64,000 bases of DNA. Source: Brevundimonas subvibrioides (lineage in GTDB: Bacteria > Pseudomonadota > Alphaproteobacteria > Caulobacterales > Caulobacteraceae). A program made the translations under genes and the position numbers. The notes below the pieces were generated by a model. That model did not search any database, was not told the origin of the DNA, and saw nothing but the letters and a program-made list of their open reading frames with translations. The stretch lies in assembly GCF_027271155.1 (NCBI RefSeq), contig NZ_CP114542.1:2909989-2973988 (forward strand). Reading direction: 5' to 3'. Positions 36,599-44,730 of the stretch are shown one piece after another (position 1 is the stretch's first letter; every line of letters begins with the position of its first letter).

Positions 36599-36787
36599 TC
36601 GGGCCTTTTTCGGGGGCGGAGAAGGGGGAACCGGGTCACGCGAACTGAAAAACACCGTCCGGATCGTCCGCCCCGGATGGACGCGAAGGCGGGCGGATAT
36701 GGGGCGGCTCGGGCGCGGGTGCAAGCGCGGTCGGCAACTGCCGCGAAAACGCACGCCGCCATCAGCTATCGGCCACTAGCAGCGGAT

Positions 36788-36811
36788 ATGTCCGCTCTGG
36801 GTCGGGAGCGG
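36788..36811. repeat. Short inverted-repeat element (ATGTCCGCT..TGGGTCG..AGCGG type)
   Basis: The core CCGCTC-tgggtcgg-GAGCGG is a 6-bp hairpin. A related, more degenerate copy lies at 37119-37146, on the other side of the small zinc-binding protein gene. The 280 bases between the DUF2125 start (36598) and 36879 contain nothing else I recognise. Confidence 0.45.
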
Positions 36812-36878
36812 CCAATCTCACCGGGCCTGATAGCGAACGCCTTCAGGGGCCGATTGAGGGTGGGAAGCGGTCGCTCGA

Positions 36879-37094
36879 TCAGTTGAAGGGCCGCCCGGCG
36901 TCTTGCTCATAGTCGTAGACGCTCCATGGCTCGGGCAGACCGGGCAGACCGGTCTCGAAACAAGCGATGTGACACCACCATGTCTTCGTGACTTCGCTTC
37001 GCGTGCCTACAGTCAAGTAGGTTGGGTCTGCACCCGCGTAGTCGAGTTTTCCGCAGAAGCAGCAAGGCGTGATCGGGTGAGGTTCATCGCTCAT
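36879..37094 (-). CDS. Small putative zinc-binding protein
   Basis: A 71-residue protein with two cysteine clusters, CCFCGK near 11-16 and WWCHIACFE near 40-48. These supply C-x2-C and C-H-x2-C ligands suited to a single zinc ion. The rest (DPTYLTVGTRSE, LPEPWSVYDYEQ) is soluble. It looks like a small conserved orphan found in alphaproteobacteria; no function is known. Codon usage fits the host, but base composition around it is lower in GC than neighbouring genes. Confidence 0.65.
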   Translation of the reverse strand: MSDEPHPITPCCFCGKLDYAGADPTYLTVGTRSEVTKTWWCHIACFETGLPGLPEPWSVYDYEQDAGRPFN

Positions 37095-37118
37095 TCAGGC
37101 AATCTGCCGGGTCGGGCA

Positions 37119-37146
37119 AATGTCCGCAATGGGTCGAACAGCGACA
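37119..37146. repeat. Degenerate copy of the ATGTCCGC..TGGGTCG repeat
   Basis: The stretch ATGTCCGCAATGGGTCG followed by AACAGCG matches the element at 36788-36811 in its ATGTCCGC and TGGGTCG blocks. It sits just upstream of the small zinc-binding protein gene. Confidence 0.4.
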
Positions 37147-37226
37147 AAAGCATTCGGTCGGAAAGCAGGCATCGCTGACCGGCGCTGAGCCTAACCCCTC
37201 ATCCGCGCGTCACGGAACCTGGCGTG

Positions 37227-37260
37227 AAAAAAAACGCTTCCCTCTCCCTATGGGAGAGGG
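37227..37260 (-). terminator. Intrinsic terminator of the DinG-like helicase gene
   Basis: On the minus strand a perfect 9-bp stem CCCTCTCCC/GGGAGAGGG with a three-base loop is followed after five bases by eight T (A run 37227-37234 on the plus strand). The helicase stop codon lies within the hairpin. The same CCCTCTCCC..GGGAGAGGG hairpin occurs between rpmH and rnpA, so a repeat element seems to serve as the terminator here. Confidence 0.8.
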
Positions 37261-40127
37261 TTCAGAAATCCCCGCGTCACCTCGATCGCCTCGACCAGGC
37301 TCATGCGCTGGACCTCCGTGCCGGGCGGAAGCGCCGCGAACAGGCGGGTGGGGGTGGCGGCGTCGAGCATGACGAAGACGCCCCGGTCGTCGGCGCGGCG
37401 GATCAGGCGGCCGAAGGCCTGGGCGATGCGGGCGCGGGCGAGGGCGTCGTCGTAGCCCCGCCCCTTGTCTGAAAGGCCGCCGAATTTCTCGCGGCGGGCC
37501 TTGTGCAGCAGGTCGGGGCGCGGCCACGGGACGCGGTCGAAGGCGAGCAGGCGGAGCGACCGGCCGGGCACGTCGACGCCATCCCGGACGGCGTCGGTGC
37601 CCAGCAGGCAGCTGTCCTGTTCGGCGCGGAAGATGTCGACGAGCGCCCCCACCTCCAGCGGATCGACGTGCTGGGCATAGAGTGGGATCTGGGCCCTGGC
37701 CAGATCGGGCCCGAGCCGTTCGTAGACCGCCTTTAGCCGGCGGATGGCGGTGAAGAGGCCCAGCCCCCCGCCCCCGGCGGCGAGGAACAGCTCGCGCATC
37801 GCGGCCGCCGTCTGGCGCGGATCGTCCCTGGCCACATCGCCGACGACGATGACCCGGCTGTTGGAGGCATAGTCGAACGGGCTCTCGGCCTTCAGCGTCC
37901 GGGCCGGTTCGATCAGGCGGGCGGCCCCGGTGCGCATCCGGGCCATGCCGAACAGGTCGCCGCCCGAGGCCTCCGCGATCGGATCGGACAGGGTGGCGGA
38001 GGTCACCAGCACGCCGTGGGCGGGGAGGATCACGGCGGCCTCCAGCGGCACGGTCGGGTCGATCCAGTGACGGCGCAGGGCCACGTCGTGGATGCGGCCG
38101 AAGGCGGTCTCGACCGACAGCCAGTCGACGAAGTCCGGGTCCGGTTCGTCGCCACCGTCCTGCAGCGCCGCCAGCATCGAACGCCAGCCGGGCAGGGTCA
38201 TGCGGGCGCGACGGTCCAGACCGCGCAGCGCCCCTTCGATCCGGGCGCGGGCGGAGCCGTCCAGCTCGGCCGCCTCGTCGTCGAGGATGTCTTCCAGATG
38301 GCGGGCGAGGGCCAGCAGGGGCGCCTCGACCGCGGCGATGGCCTGGGCAGCCTTTCGCGCCGTCTCCAGCAGGGGCTCGGTGGCCGGACGGACGGCGCAT
38401 TCGGTGCCGAACTCGGAGGATGCGGACGCGGCGGCCTCCGAGGTACGGGCGCGGATCTGTTCCAGGGCAGCCATCAGGAACTGTTCGATCGGCCCGACCG
38501 GATTGACCTCGCCCGAGGGGGGCGCGATCCGGCCGGAGATGCCTTCGCCCGGCAGGGCGGCGGCGGCGCGGATGGCGTCCTGAAGCGCCTTGGCGGCGGC
38601 CTCGTTGTCGGCACACAGGTCGCCCAGCCGCTGTTCCAGACCACGACCGCGACGACCCCGCCCTTCCGGTCCCCGGATCCAGCGGCGCAGTTCGGCCGCC
38701 TCCTGACCCGACAGACAGGCGGAAAAGGCCGAGTCGGCTGCGTCGAACAGGTGGTGACCCTCGTCGAAGACGATCCGCTTCAGGGCGGCGGTCTCTCCGT
38801 CCTGTTTCAGGCCGCGCGCGGAGCGGGCCCCGTCGAAGGCGGCCTGGGTCATGACCAGGGCGTGGTTGGCGACGACCAGATCGGCCCGGCGGCTGGCGCG
38901 GATGGTCTTTTCGACGAAACAGGTGCGGTAGTGGGGGCAGGCCGCATGGACGCATTCGCCGCGCCGGTCGACGAGGTTGCCGGCAGAGGCCTGCTGGCCG
39001 GCAGCCGTCGCGAACAGGCCGGGCAGCCAGCCGGGGAAGTCGCCGCCGGTCATGTCGCCATCGCGGGTCTGCATCGCCCAGCGGCTGGTCAAGGCCAGGC
39101 CGATCAGGTCGCCATTGCCCAGCTGGGCCGCCTGGACCATGTCCTGCAGGTTCAGCAGACAGAGGTAGTTCTCGCGGCCCTTCCTGACCACGGTCTTCCT
39201 CTTGCGCTCCGCCGGATCGGGCCACAGGGCCGCGCTCTCGCGGTCGATCTGGCGCTGCAGCGCGCGGGTGTAGGTCGAGACCCAGGCCGCGCCCTGGTTG
39301 CGCTCGGCCCACAGCGAGGCGGCGGCCAGATAGCCGAGCGTCTTGCCCGTCCCGGTGCCCGCCTCGGCCAGCAGCATCCGGGGCCGACCCTCCTCGTTGC
39401 GGGGCGAGAAGGCATAGGCGGCCTCGGCGGCATAGTCCGACTGGGTCGGCCGGGTTTCGTCGAGGCCGGAGGCCTGCAGCAGCTTCTCCAGCCGGATGCG
39501 GGCGGATTCGGAATCGACCGGGGCGGACCCCGCCTCCCCGCGCGGAGCCTCGTCCTCCCATTCCGGAAGCCGGGACCAGGCGTCGAGGCCGGAGCCGCGA
39601 TACTGGCGCGGACGCAGCGGCCCGGCCTGGAGGGCACCGGTGACGCGTTCGGCCCAGGCCCAGCCTGCACGCCCCAGCGTCTCGGCCAGGGTGAAGGCGT
39701 CCTCGCGATGCGGGTATGCCGGATCGGCGAGCTCCCGCAGCAGCGCCCCGGCGGCGTCGCGCAGGGCGGCGGCCTGGGCCTCGGCTCCTCGGGGCTCCGC
39801 CATGCCAAGCGCCAGGGCCAGACCGCTCGGCGACGGCGCACAGAAGGTGGCAGGGCGGACGAAGGCCCACAGCTCCAGCACATCCAGCAGGTCGGGGGAT
39901 CGCGCCGGGGGGGACAGGCCCAGCCTGCGCGCCGTGAGGCTGGCATGGGCGACCAGCACCGGCCCGCCCATGAACACCCCCTCGGCCGCACCGCGCCCGA
40001 TCTTCCTCGCCCCCTCGTCGTCGCAGATCGCCCCCGCGCCGGGTGGGACGGCGAGCGCGGCCGGTAGAACCAGCCATGGCTCGGCACCGGTGAGGCTACG
40101 GCTCGAAATGACGGATTCGTCGGACAC
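37248..40127 (-). CDS. DinG/XPD-like ATP-dependent DNA helicase
   Basis: A 959-residue superfamily 2 helicase. Motif I is LAEAGTGTGKTLGYLAAA (near 252-269) and the DEAH box is FDEGHHLFDAADS. Between them, CLLNLQD followed by GECVHAACPHYRTCFVEK provides the four cysteines of an XPD-type iron-sulfur cluster. The C-terminal half has LVTSATLSD, GTDAVRDGVDVPG and QAFGRLIRRADD (motif VI). Such enzymes unwind DNA 5' to 3' and resolve R-loops or damaged forks. The first 200 residues are an extra region typical of alphaproteobacterial members. The C-terminus is NPLP, encoded inside the repeat hairpin. Confidence 0.92.
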   Translation of the reverse strand: MSDESVISSRSLTGAEPWLVLPAALAVPPGAGAICDDEGARKIGRGAAEGVFMGGPVLVAHASLTARRLGLSPPARSPDLLDVLELWAFVRPATFCAPSPSGLALALGMAEPRGAEAQAAALRDAAGALLRELADPAYPHREDAFTLAETLGRAGWAWAERVTGALQAGPLRPRQYRGSGLDAWSRLPEWEDEAPRGEAGSAPVDSESARIRLEKLLQASGLDETRPTQSDYAAEAAYAFSPRNEEGRPRMLLAEAGTGTGKTLGYLAAASLWAERNQGAAWVSTYTRALQRQIDRESAALWPDPAERKRKTVVRKGRENYLCLLNLQDMVQAAQLGNGDLIGLALTSRWAMQTRDGDMTGGDFPGWLPGLFATAAGQQASAGNLVDRRGECVHAACPHYRTCFVEKTIRASRRADLVVANHALVMTQAAFDGARSARGLKQDGETAALKRIVFDEGHHLFDAADSAFSACLSGQEAAELRRWIRGPEGRGRRGRGLEQRLGDLCADNEAAAKALQDAIRAAAALPGEGISGRIAPPSGEVNPVGPIEQFLMAALEQIRARTSEAAASASSEFGTECAVRPATEPLLETARKAAQAIAAVEAPLLALARHLEDILDDEAAELDGSARARIEGALRGLDRRARMTLPGWRSMLAALQDGGDEPDPDFVDWLSVETAFGRIHDVALRRHWIDPTVPLEAAVILPAHGVLVTSATLSDPIAEASGGDLFGMARMRTGAARLIEPARTLKAESPFDYASNSRVIVVGDVARDDPRQTAAAMRELFLAAGGGGLGLFTAIRRLKAVYERLGPDLARAQIPLYAQHVDPLEVGALVDIFRAEQDSCLLGTDAVRDGVDVPGRSLRLLAFDRVPWPRPDLLHKARREKFGGLSDKGRGYDDALARARIAQAFGRLIRRADDRGVFVMLDAATPTRLFAALPPGTEVQRMSLVEAIEVTRGFLNPLP

Positions 40128-40226
40128 GGTCGATAGATAGCGACTCGCGCCGCGAAACGGAACGGGAACATCTGGTCTGTTGAAGCTGTACGCTCTATAA
40201 GATCGATGCGATCACAGGAGGTCTTC

Positions 40227-40466
40227 GTGAACGAGCACATCTCCAAACAAGCCTGGTTGATCGATTTGGCGACCCAGGTCGAGGCCGACGGCCCGCAGGT
40301 GCTGGAGGTCGAGGGCCATGAGTCCCTGACTATTCTACCGACGACGACCTTCGAGAAGATGGCCGCGCGTCAGCCCAGCCTTCTGGAGGTGCTGATGGAC
40401 GGTCCGGATTGGTCGGAGCTCGACTTGACCCGTGACGATCGGCCGGCGCGAGATATCGAACTTTGA
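40227..40466 (+). CDS. Phd/YefM-type antitoxin
   Basis: A 79-residue protein reading MNEHISKQAWLIDLATQVEA, then DGPQVLEVEGHESLTILP and TTTFEKMA, the layout of Phd-type antitoxins. The C-terminal tail SLLEVLMDGPDWSELDL followed by RPARDIEL is the toxin-binding region usual for PIN partners. The start is GTG 40227 because AGGAGG (40215-40220) is six bases upstream; the earlier ATG 40206 lacks such a site. It overlaps the toxin gene (TTGA). It probably represses its own promoter through the region before 40227. Confidence 0.82.
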   Translation: MNEHISKQAWLIDLATQVEADGPQVLEVEGHESLTILPTTTFEKMAARQPSLLEVLMDGPDWSELDLTRDDRPARDIEL

Positions 40467-40900
40467 GCTTCCTGCTCGATACGAATGCGATCAGTGAATC
40501 CTCACGTCTTTCGCCAAATCCGGGCTTCGCCGCCTGGCTTGAGGCTTTCGGGAAGCCGGAAAGCCGGGAGGGTCGGGTCAGCATCAGTGTTCTGACCATT
40601 GCCGAACTTAGGCGCGGCATCCTGCGTCGGAAAGCGAGGCGCGACCCGATCGAGCGCTGGTCGGCGTTCCTGGAGGCCGTGCTGCAGACCTACGGCTCCA
40701 ACATCCTGCCGGTGACGCTGAATGTCGCCAGCCGATGGGCGATCTTGGCCGAAACCAATCGCGCCAATGGCGTCTCGGTCGGAGTGATCGACGAGATGCT
40801 GGCGGCCACAGCGCTTGTCCACGACCTGACCGTCGTCACCCGCAATGTCCGCCATTTCGAACACAGCGGCTGTAAACTGCTGTCGCCGTGGAGCGAATGA
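40463..40900 (+). CDS. VapC-like PIN-domain ribonuclease toxin
   Basis: This 145-residue PIN domain has the acidic active site: D6 in LLDTNAISE, E near 49 in LTIAELRRG, D near 108 in GVIDEMLAATA and a further acidic region before TVVTRNVRHFE. Toxins of this family cleave specific tRNAs or rRNA. The N-terminal LDTNAISESSRLSPNPGF and the linked Phd antitoxin mark the FitB-like subgroup. It starts at TTG 40463 and is preceded by the antitoxin on the same mRNA. Confidence 0.88.
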   Translation: MSFLLDTNAISESSRLSPNPGFAAWLEAFGKPESREGRVSISVLTIAELRRGILRRKARRDPIERWSAFLEAVLQTYGSNILPVTLNVASRWAILAETNRANGVSVGVIDEMLAATALVHDLTVVTRNVRHFEHSGCKLLSPWSE

Positions 40901-41069
40901 TGCGCAAGGCCAAGCGCATTGACCCGCCCACGGCACCTGGACTTCCGATCACGGTCGCTGTGCCCGCCTGGTGGATGCGCACCGGCCAGTTCGGTGCGCA
41001 GCATGCTTGCCTCGATTCGGGCGGTCACCGGGGCAGCGGCGAACCGTGCCGGTTCGAGTATCCGAAGGC

Positions 41070-43577
41070 GTGACGTCGCTCCCTCCCCTCTTCGCCGACT
41101 GGTTCGCCTCTCGTGGCTGGAGTCCCCGCAGGCATCAGCTGGAGATGATCGCGGCGGCGCAAGGCCAGTCGCACGCCCTGCTGGTCGCCCCGACCGGGGG
41201 CGGCAAGACGCTGGCGGGGTTCCTGCCATCGTTGATCGACCTCGCCGAACGGGGACCCAGGCCTCCCCACGGACCGGGCAGCGGGATCCATACGATCTAT
41301 GTCTCGCCGCTGAAGGCGCTGACGACCGACGTCGAACGCAACCTGATGACGCCGATCCGCGAGATCGGGCTGAACATCCATGTCGAGAGCCGGACCGGCG
41401 ATACCAAACAATCCAAGAAGCAGCGGCAGAGGGACAATCCACCCGACATCCTGCTGACCACGCCCGAGCAACTGGCGCTGTTCTGCGCCTGGGGCGGGGC
41501 GAGGGCGTATTTCGCCGACCTGAAATGCATCGTGCTGGACGAGGTCCACGCCATCTGGTCAGGCAAGCGCGGCGACCTGCTGAACCTCGGCCTGGCGCGG
41601 CTGCAGAGCTTTTCGCCGGGCCTGCGGCGGGTGGCGCTTTCGGCGACGATCGACGACCCGAACCTGATCGCGGAGTGGCTGGTGCCGCACTTCCCTTCTC
41701 CCCTTGCGGGAGAAGGCATCGTGATTGTGAAAGGCGATCCCGGGGCCGTGCCGATCATCGACGTTCTGGTGTCCGAGGGCCGCGTGCCCTGGGCCGGGCA
41801 CACCGGCCAGCATGCGATCCCCGAGGTCTATGAAGCGATCAGGCGGTCCGGCCTGTCGCTGATCTTCGTCAACACCCGCTGGCAGTGCGAGTTCGTCTTC
41901 CAGCAGCTGTGGGCCATCAATGACGACAACCTGCCCATCGGCCTGCATCACGGGTCGCTGGCGGCCGAGCAGCGGCGCAAGGTCGAGGCGGCGATGGCGC
42001 GGGGCGAGCTGCGCGCCGTGGTCTGCACCTCGACGCTGGATCTGGGCATCGACTGGGGCGATGTGGACCTGGTGATCCAGATGGCCGCCCCCAAGGGGTC
42101 GTCGCGGCTGGTGCAGCGGATCGGCCGGGCCAACCACCGGCTCGACGAGCCCTCCAGAGCCCTGATGGTGCCCGCCAGCCGGTTCGAGCTGCTGGAATGC
42201 CAGGCGGCCAGGGAGGCCGTCGCCGACAACGCCTTCGACTGGGAGCCGCATCATATCGGCACCCTCGACACCCTGGCCCAGCACATCATGGGCGTTGCCT
42301 GTTCGGAGCCGTTCGACCTCGACGCCCTGCACGCCGAAGTGACCGGGTGCGCCCCCTATCGCGGCCTGACCTGGGAGGCGTTCGAGGAGGTGGTCGATTT
42401 CGTCGCCACCGGGGGCTATGCGCTGCGCACCTACGACCGGTTCGCGCGGATCGTGCGCACGCCCGAGGGACGATGGACGGTGCGCAATCAGCTGGTCGCC
42501 CAGCGCCACCGGATGAACGTCGGGGCCATCGTGGCGGCGGGGACGCTGAACGTGAAGGTCGCCTCCAGACGGGGCGGTGCCTCGAAACAGCTGATCGGCG
42601 GGCGCAAGGTCGGCGAGGCCGAGGAGTGGTATTTCGAACAGCTGACGCCCGGCGACACCTTCGTCTTCGCCGGTCAGGTCTGGGCGTTTCAGGGCATCAA
42701 CGGGATGGACGCCCTGGTCACCCACGCGACCGACAGGGACCCCAAGATTCCGTCCTGGGGCGGGTCGCAGTTTCCGCTCGGCACGTCGCTGGCGGCACGC
42801 GTGCGCGCCATGATCCAGGACCGCGACCACTGGCGCGTCCTGCCCGTCGACGTTCAGGAGTGGCTGGAGCTGCAGGCCGGGCGCAGCCTGATTCCCGACG
42901 CCGACAGTCTGCTGATCGAGACCTTTCCGCGCGGCAGCCGCCATTTCATGGTCGCCTATCCGTTCGAGGGGCGGCTGGCCCATTCGACCCTGTGCATGCT
43001 GCTGACGCGGCGGCTGGACCGGCTGGGGGTCGGGCCGCTGGGGTTCGTGGTCACGGACTATGCCTTCGCGATCTGGGCGATCCGGCCGATGGACGGGCTG
43101 GACTGGGACGCCCTGTTCCAGCCAGACATGCTGGGCGACGATCTGGAGGCCTGGCTGGAGGAGAGTTTCATGATGAAACGCACCTTCCGTAATTGCGCCC
43201 TCGTTTCCGGCTTGATCGAGCGAAGACAGCCGGGGGCCGAGAAGACGGGGCGTCAGGTGACCTTTTCCACGGACCTGATCTACGACGTGCTCCGCCGCCA
43301 CCAGCCCGATCACCTGCTGCTGCGGACCGCGCGATCGGACGCCGCGTCCGGCCTGCTGGACGTTGCGCGGCTGGGCCAGCTGCTCAGCCGGATCGGGGGC
43401 CACATCCGCCATGCGCCGCTGGAGCGGGCCTCGCCCTTCTGTGTGCCGGTGCTGGTCATGATCGGGCGCGAGCGGGTCGGCGGCGATGCGGCGGACATGA
43501 TCCTGGAGGCTTCGGCCCAGGATCTGATCGACGAGGTCATGGAGGACGCCCCGCCCGAGCTGAGGGGGGCCGCATGA
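41070..43577 (+). CDS. Ligase-associated DEXH-box DNA helicase (Lhr family)
   Basis: An 835-residue superfamily 2 helicase: motif I APTGGGKTLAGF (near 37-48), YVSPLKALT, TTPEQLA, DEVH in VLDEVHAIW, SAT in LSATIDDP, and motif VI QRIGRANHR, then an Lhr-type winged-helix and core domain. It pairs with PdeM and an ATP-dependent DNA ligase in a DNA damage response cluster. The start GTG 41070 (VTSLPPLFADWF) is a choice; an alternative GTG lies at 41046. Residues PSPLAGEG around 207-214 are encoded by a short palindromic repeat inserted in frame. Confidence 0.9.
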   Translation: MTSLPPLFADWFASRGWSPRRHQLEMIAAAQGQSHALLVAPTGGGKTLAGFLPSLIDLAERGPRPPHGPGSGIHTIYVSPLKALTTDVERNLMTPIREIGLNIHVESRTGDTKQSKKQRQRDNPPDILLTTPEQLALFCAWGGARAYFADLKCIVLDEVHAIWSGKRGDLLNLGLARLQSFSPGLRRVALSATIDDPNLIAEWLVPHFPSPLAGEGIVIVKGDPGAVPIIDVLVSEGRVPWAGHTGQHAIPEVYEAIRRSGLSLIFVNTRWQCEFVFQQLWAINDDNLPIGLHHGSLAAEQRRKVEAAMARGELRAVVCTSTLDLGIDWGDVDLVIQMAAPKGSSRLVQRIGRANHRLDEPSRALMVPASRFELLECQAAREAVADNAFDWEPHHIGTLDTLAQHIMGVACSEPFDLDALHAEVTGCAPYRGLTWEAFEEVVDFVATGGYALRTYDRFARIVRTPEGRWTVRNQLVAQRHRMNVGAIVAAGTLNVKVASRRGGASKQLIGGRKVGEAEEWYFEQLTPGDTFVFAGQVWAFQGINGMDALVTHATDRDPKIPSWGGSQFPLGTSLAARVRAMIQDRDHWRVLPVDVQEWLELQAGRSLIPDADSLLIETFPRGSRHFMVAYPFEGRLAHSTLCMLLTRRLDRLGVGPLGFVVTDYAFAIWAIRPMDGLDWDALFQPDMLGDDLEAWLEESFMMKRTFRNCALVSGLIERRQPGAEKTGRQVTFSTDLIYDVLRRHQPDHLLLRTARSDAASGLLDVARLGQLLSRIGGHIRHAPLERASPFCVPVLVMIGRERVGGDAADMILEASAQDLIDEVMEDAPPELRGAA
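41694..41716. repeat. Palindromic repeat inside the helicase coding sequence
   Basis: A 9-bp stem CCTTCTCCC/GGGAGAAGG with loop CTTGC encodes SPLAGEG in frame. The same hairpin style appears between genes elsewhere in the window. It lies between helicase domain motifs, where a surface loop could tolerate an insert. Confidence 0.75.
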
Positions 43578-44317
43578 ACGCGGCGCTGAAACAGACCCTG
43601 ATGCCGGCGCGACGGCCGTGCGGATCGCTGTCGGTCCGGGTCATGGGCGAGCTGTGCGTGCTGCGGTGTTCGGGGGCCCTGTGGCTGCCGGCGCACGGGA
43701 CTCTGGTGGCCGGCGACCTGCACCTGGAGAAGGGTTCGGCCTTCGCCGCGCGGGGCCAGATGCTGCCGCCCTATGACAGCCGGGCGACCCTGGCCAGGCT
43801 GGAGGCAGAGATCACGGACCTGGCCCCGGCGCGGGTCGTGCTGCTGGGCGACAGCTTCCATGACAGCCGCTCGATCGGACGGATGGCGGCCGACGACCGG
43901 GCCTCGCTGGACCGGCTGGCGCAAGATCGCGACTGGGTCTGGCTGGAGGGCAATCACGACCGCGAGGCGCTGACCCAGGCGGACGGGGAAGCGGTGTCTC
44001 GACTGCCCGGCCGGGTCGTCGGCGACATGGACCTGGGGGCCCTGTTCCTGACCCACGAGCCGATGCGTGCGGCGAGGCCAGGCGAGGTGGCCGGGCACCT
44101 GCATCCCTGCGCCCGGGTGGTGGCCCATGGGCGGAGGGTGCGCAGGCCCTGCTTCGTCACCGATGGCCGGCGGTTGATCCTGCCGGCCTTCGGGGCCTTC
44201 ACCGGTGGGCTGAACGTGCTGGACGCGGCGATCGCGGGGCTGTTCGTCGAGCGTCCGATGGCGGCGGCGCTGGGCAAGGACAGGGTCCATGCCCTGGCCT
44301 GGGCGGGACTCGTCTAG
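43574..44317 (+). CDS. pdeM: Ligase-associated DNA damage response endonuclease PdeM
   Basis: A 247-residue calcineurin-like metallophosphoesterase with VAGDLHLEKGS (D-x-H), VVLLGDSFHDS (GD), GNHD in WLEGNHDREA and HEP followed by GHLHP, the complete two-metal site. It is the usual partner of the Lhr-type ligase-associated helicase. The ATG overlaps the helicase stop (ATGA). The ligase and the ligase-associated exonuclease, which normally complete the cluster, are not in this window. Confidence 0.9.
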   Translation: MNAALKQTLMPARRPCGSLSVRVMGELCVLRCSGALWLPAHGTLVAGDLHLEKGSAFAARGQMLPPYDSRATLARLEAEITDLAPARVVLLGDSFHDSRSIGRMAADDRASLDRLAQDRDWVWLEGNHDREALTQADGEAVSRLPGRVVGDMDLGALFLTHEPMRAARPGEVAGHLHPCARVVAHGRRVRRPCFVTDGRRLILPAFGAFTGGLNVLDAAIAGLFVERPMAAALGKDRVHALAWAGLV

Positions 44318-44730
44318 AGCATCTGCATGACGACGCCGAGGCTCAGCGCCGCGCCCATCGTCGCTATGATCCGCAGGTTGCGGTACCACACGGGCGATGG
44401 CTGGAAATCCCAGTACAGCATGGCGATCAGGCCGAATATCAGGACAAGCAGCCGGAACTCGGCCGGTACGCCCGGAATGAACGTCAGCCAGGCCGCGACG
44501 GGCGGCAGATTGCTCAGGATCAGGGTGGCGGGACGGGGATTGCGCTCGGAAAGGGCCTTGCCCCATCGGGTGCCCGCGAGGAAGGACAAGATGATCGCGC
44601 CGTAGACGGTCAGAGGGACCACCCATCGGCCGCCCTCGCTGGGGTTCAATAGGATCAGGGCCGCGAGGCCGACGAACGGGATCAGCCCCGCCAGCGTCAG
44701 GGTCCATGCGGTCAGCCGCGTCCGATCCAT
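44314..44730 (-). CDS. DUF3429 domain-containing membrane protein
   Basis: The 138-residue protein has five hydrophobic segments (near 8-26, 40-58, 69-86, 95-110 and 120-137) and the DUF3429 blocks FLAGTRWGKAL and AWLTFIPG. Two adjacent ATGs (44733 and 44730) are possible; GGAG is better spaced for the second. The function is unknown. It shares a one-base TGATG junction with the upstream TIGR02186 gene and overlaps the convergent pdeM end by four bases. Confidence 0.8.
   Translation of the reverse strand: MDRTRLTAWTLTLAGLIPFVGLAALILLNPSEGGRWVVPLTVYGAIILSFLAGTRWGKALSERNPRPATLILSNLPPVAAWLTFIPGVPAEFRLLVLIFGLIAMLYWDFQPSPVWYRNLRIIATMGAALSLGVVMQML

Noticed and set aside
40888..41073. A 61-codon reading frame between the PIN toxin and the helicase
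   Set aside because: It overlaps both neighbours, has no ribosome-binding site of note and shows no recognisable domain, so it is treated as a chance frame.
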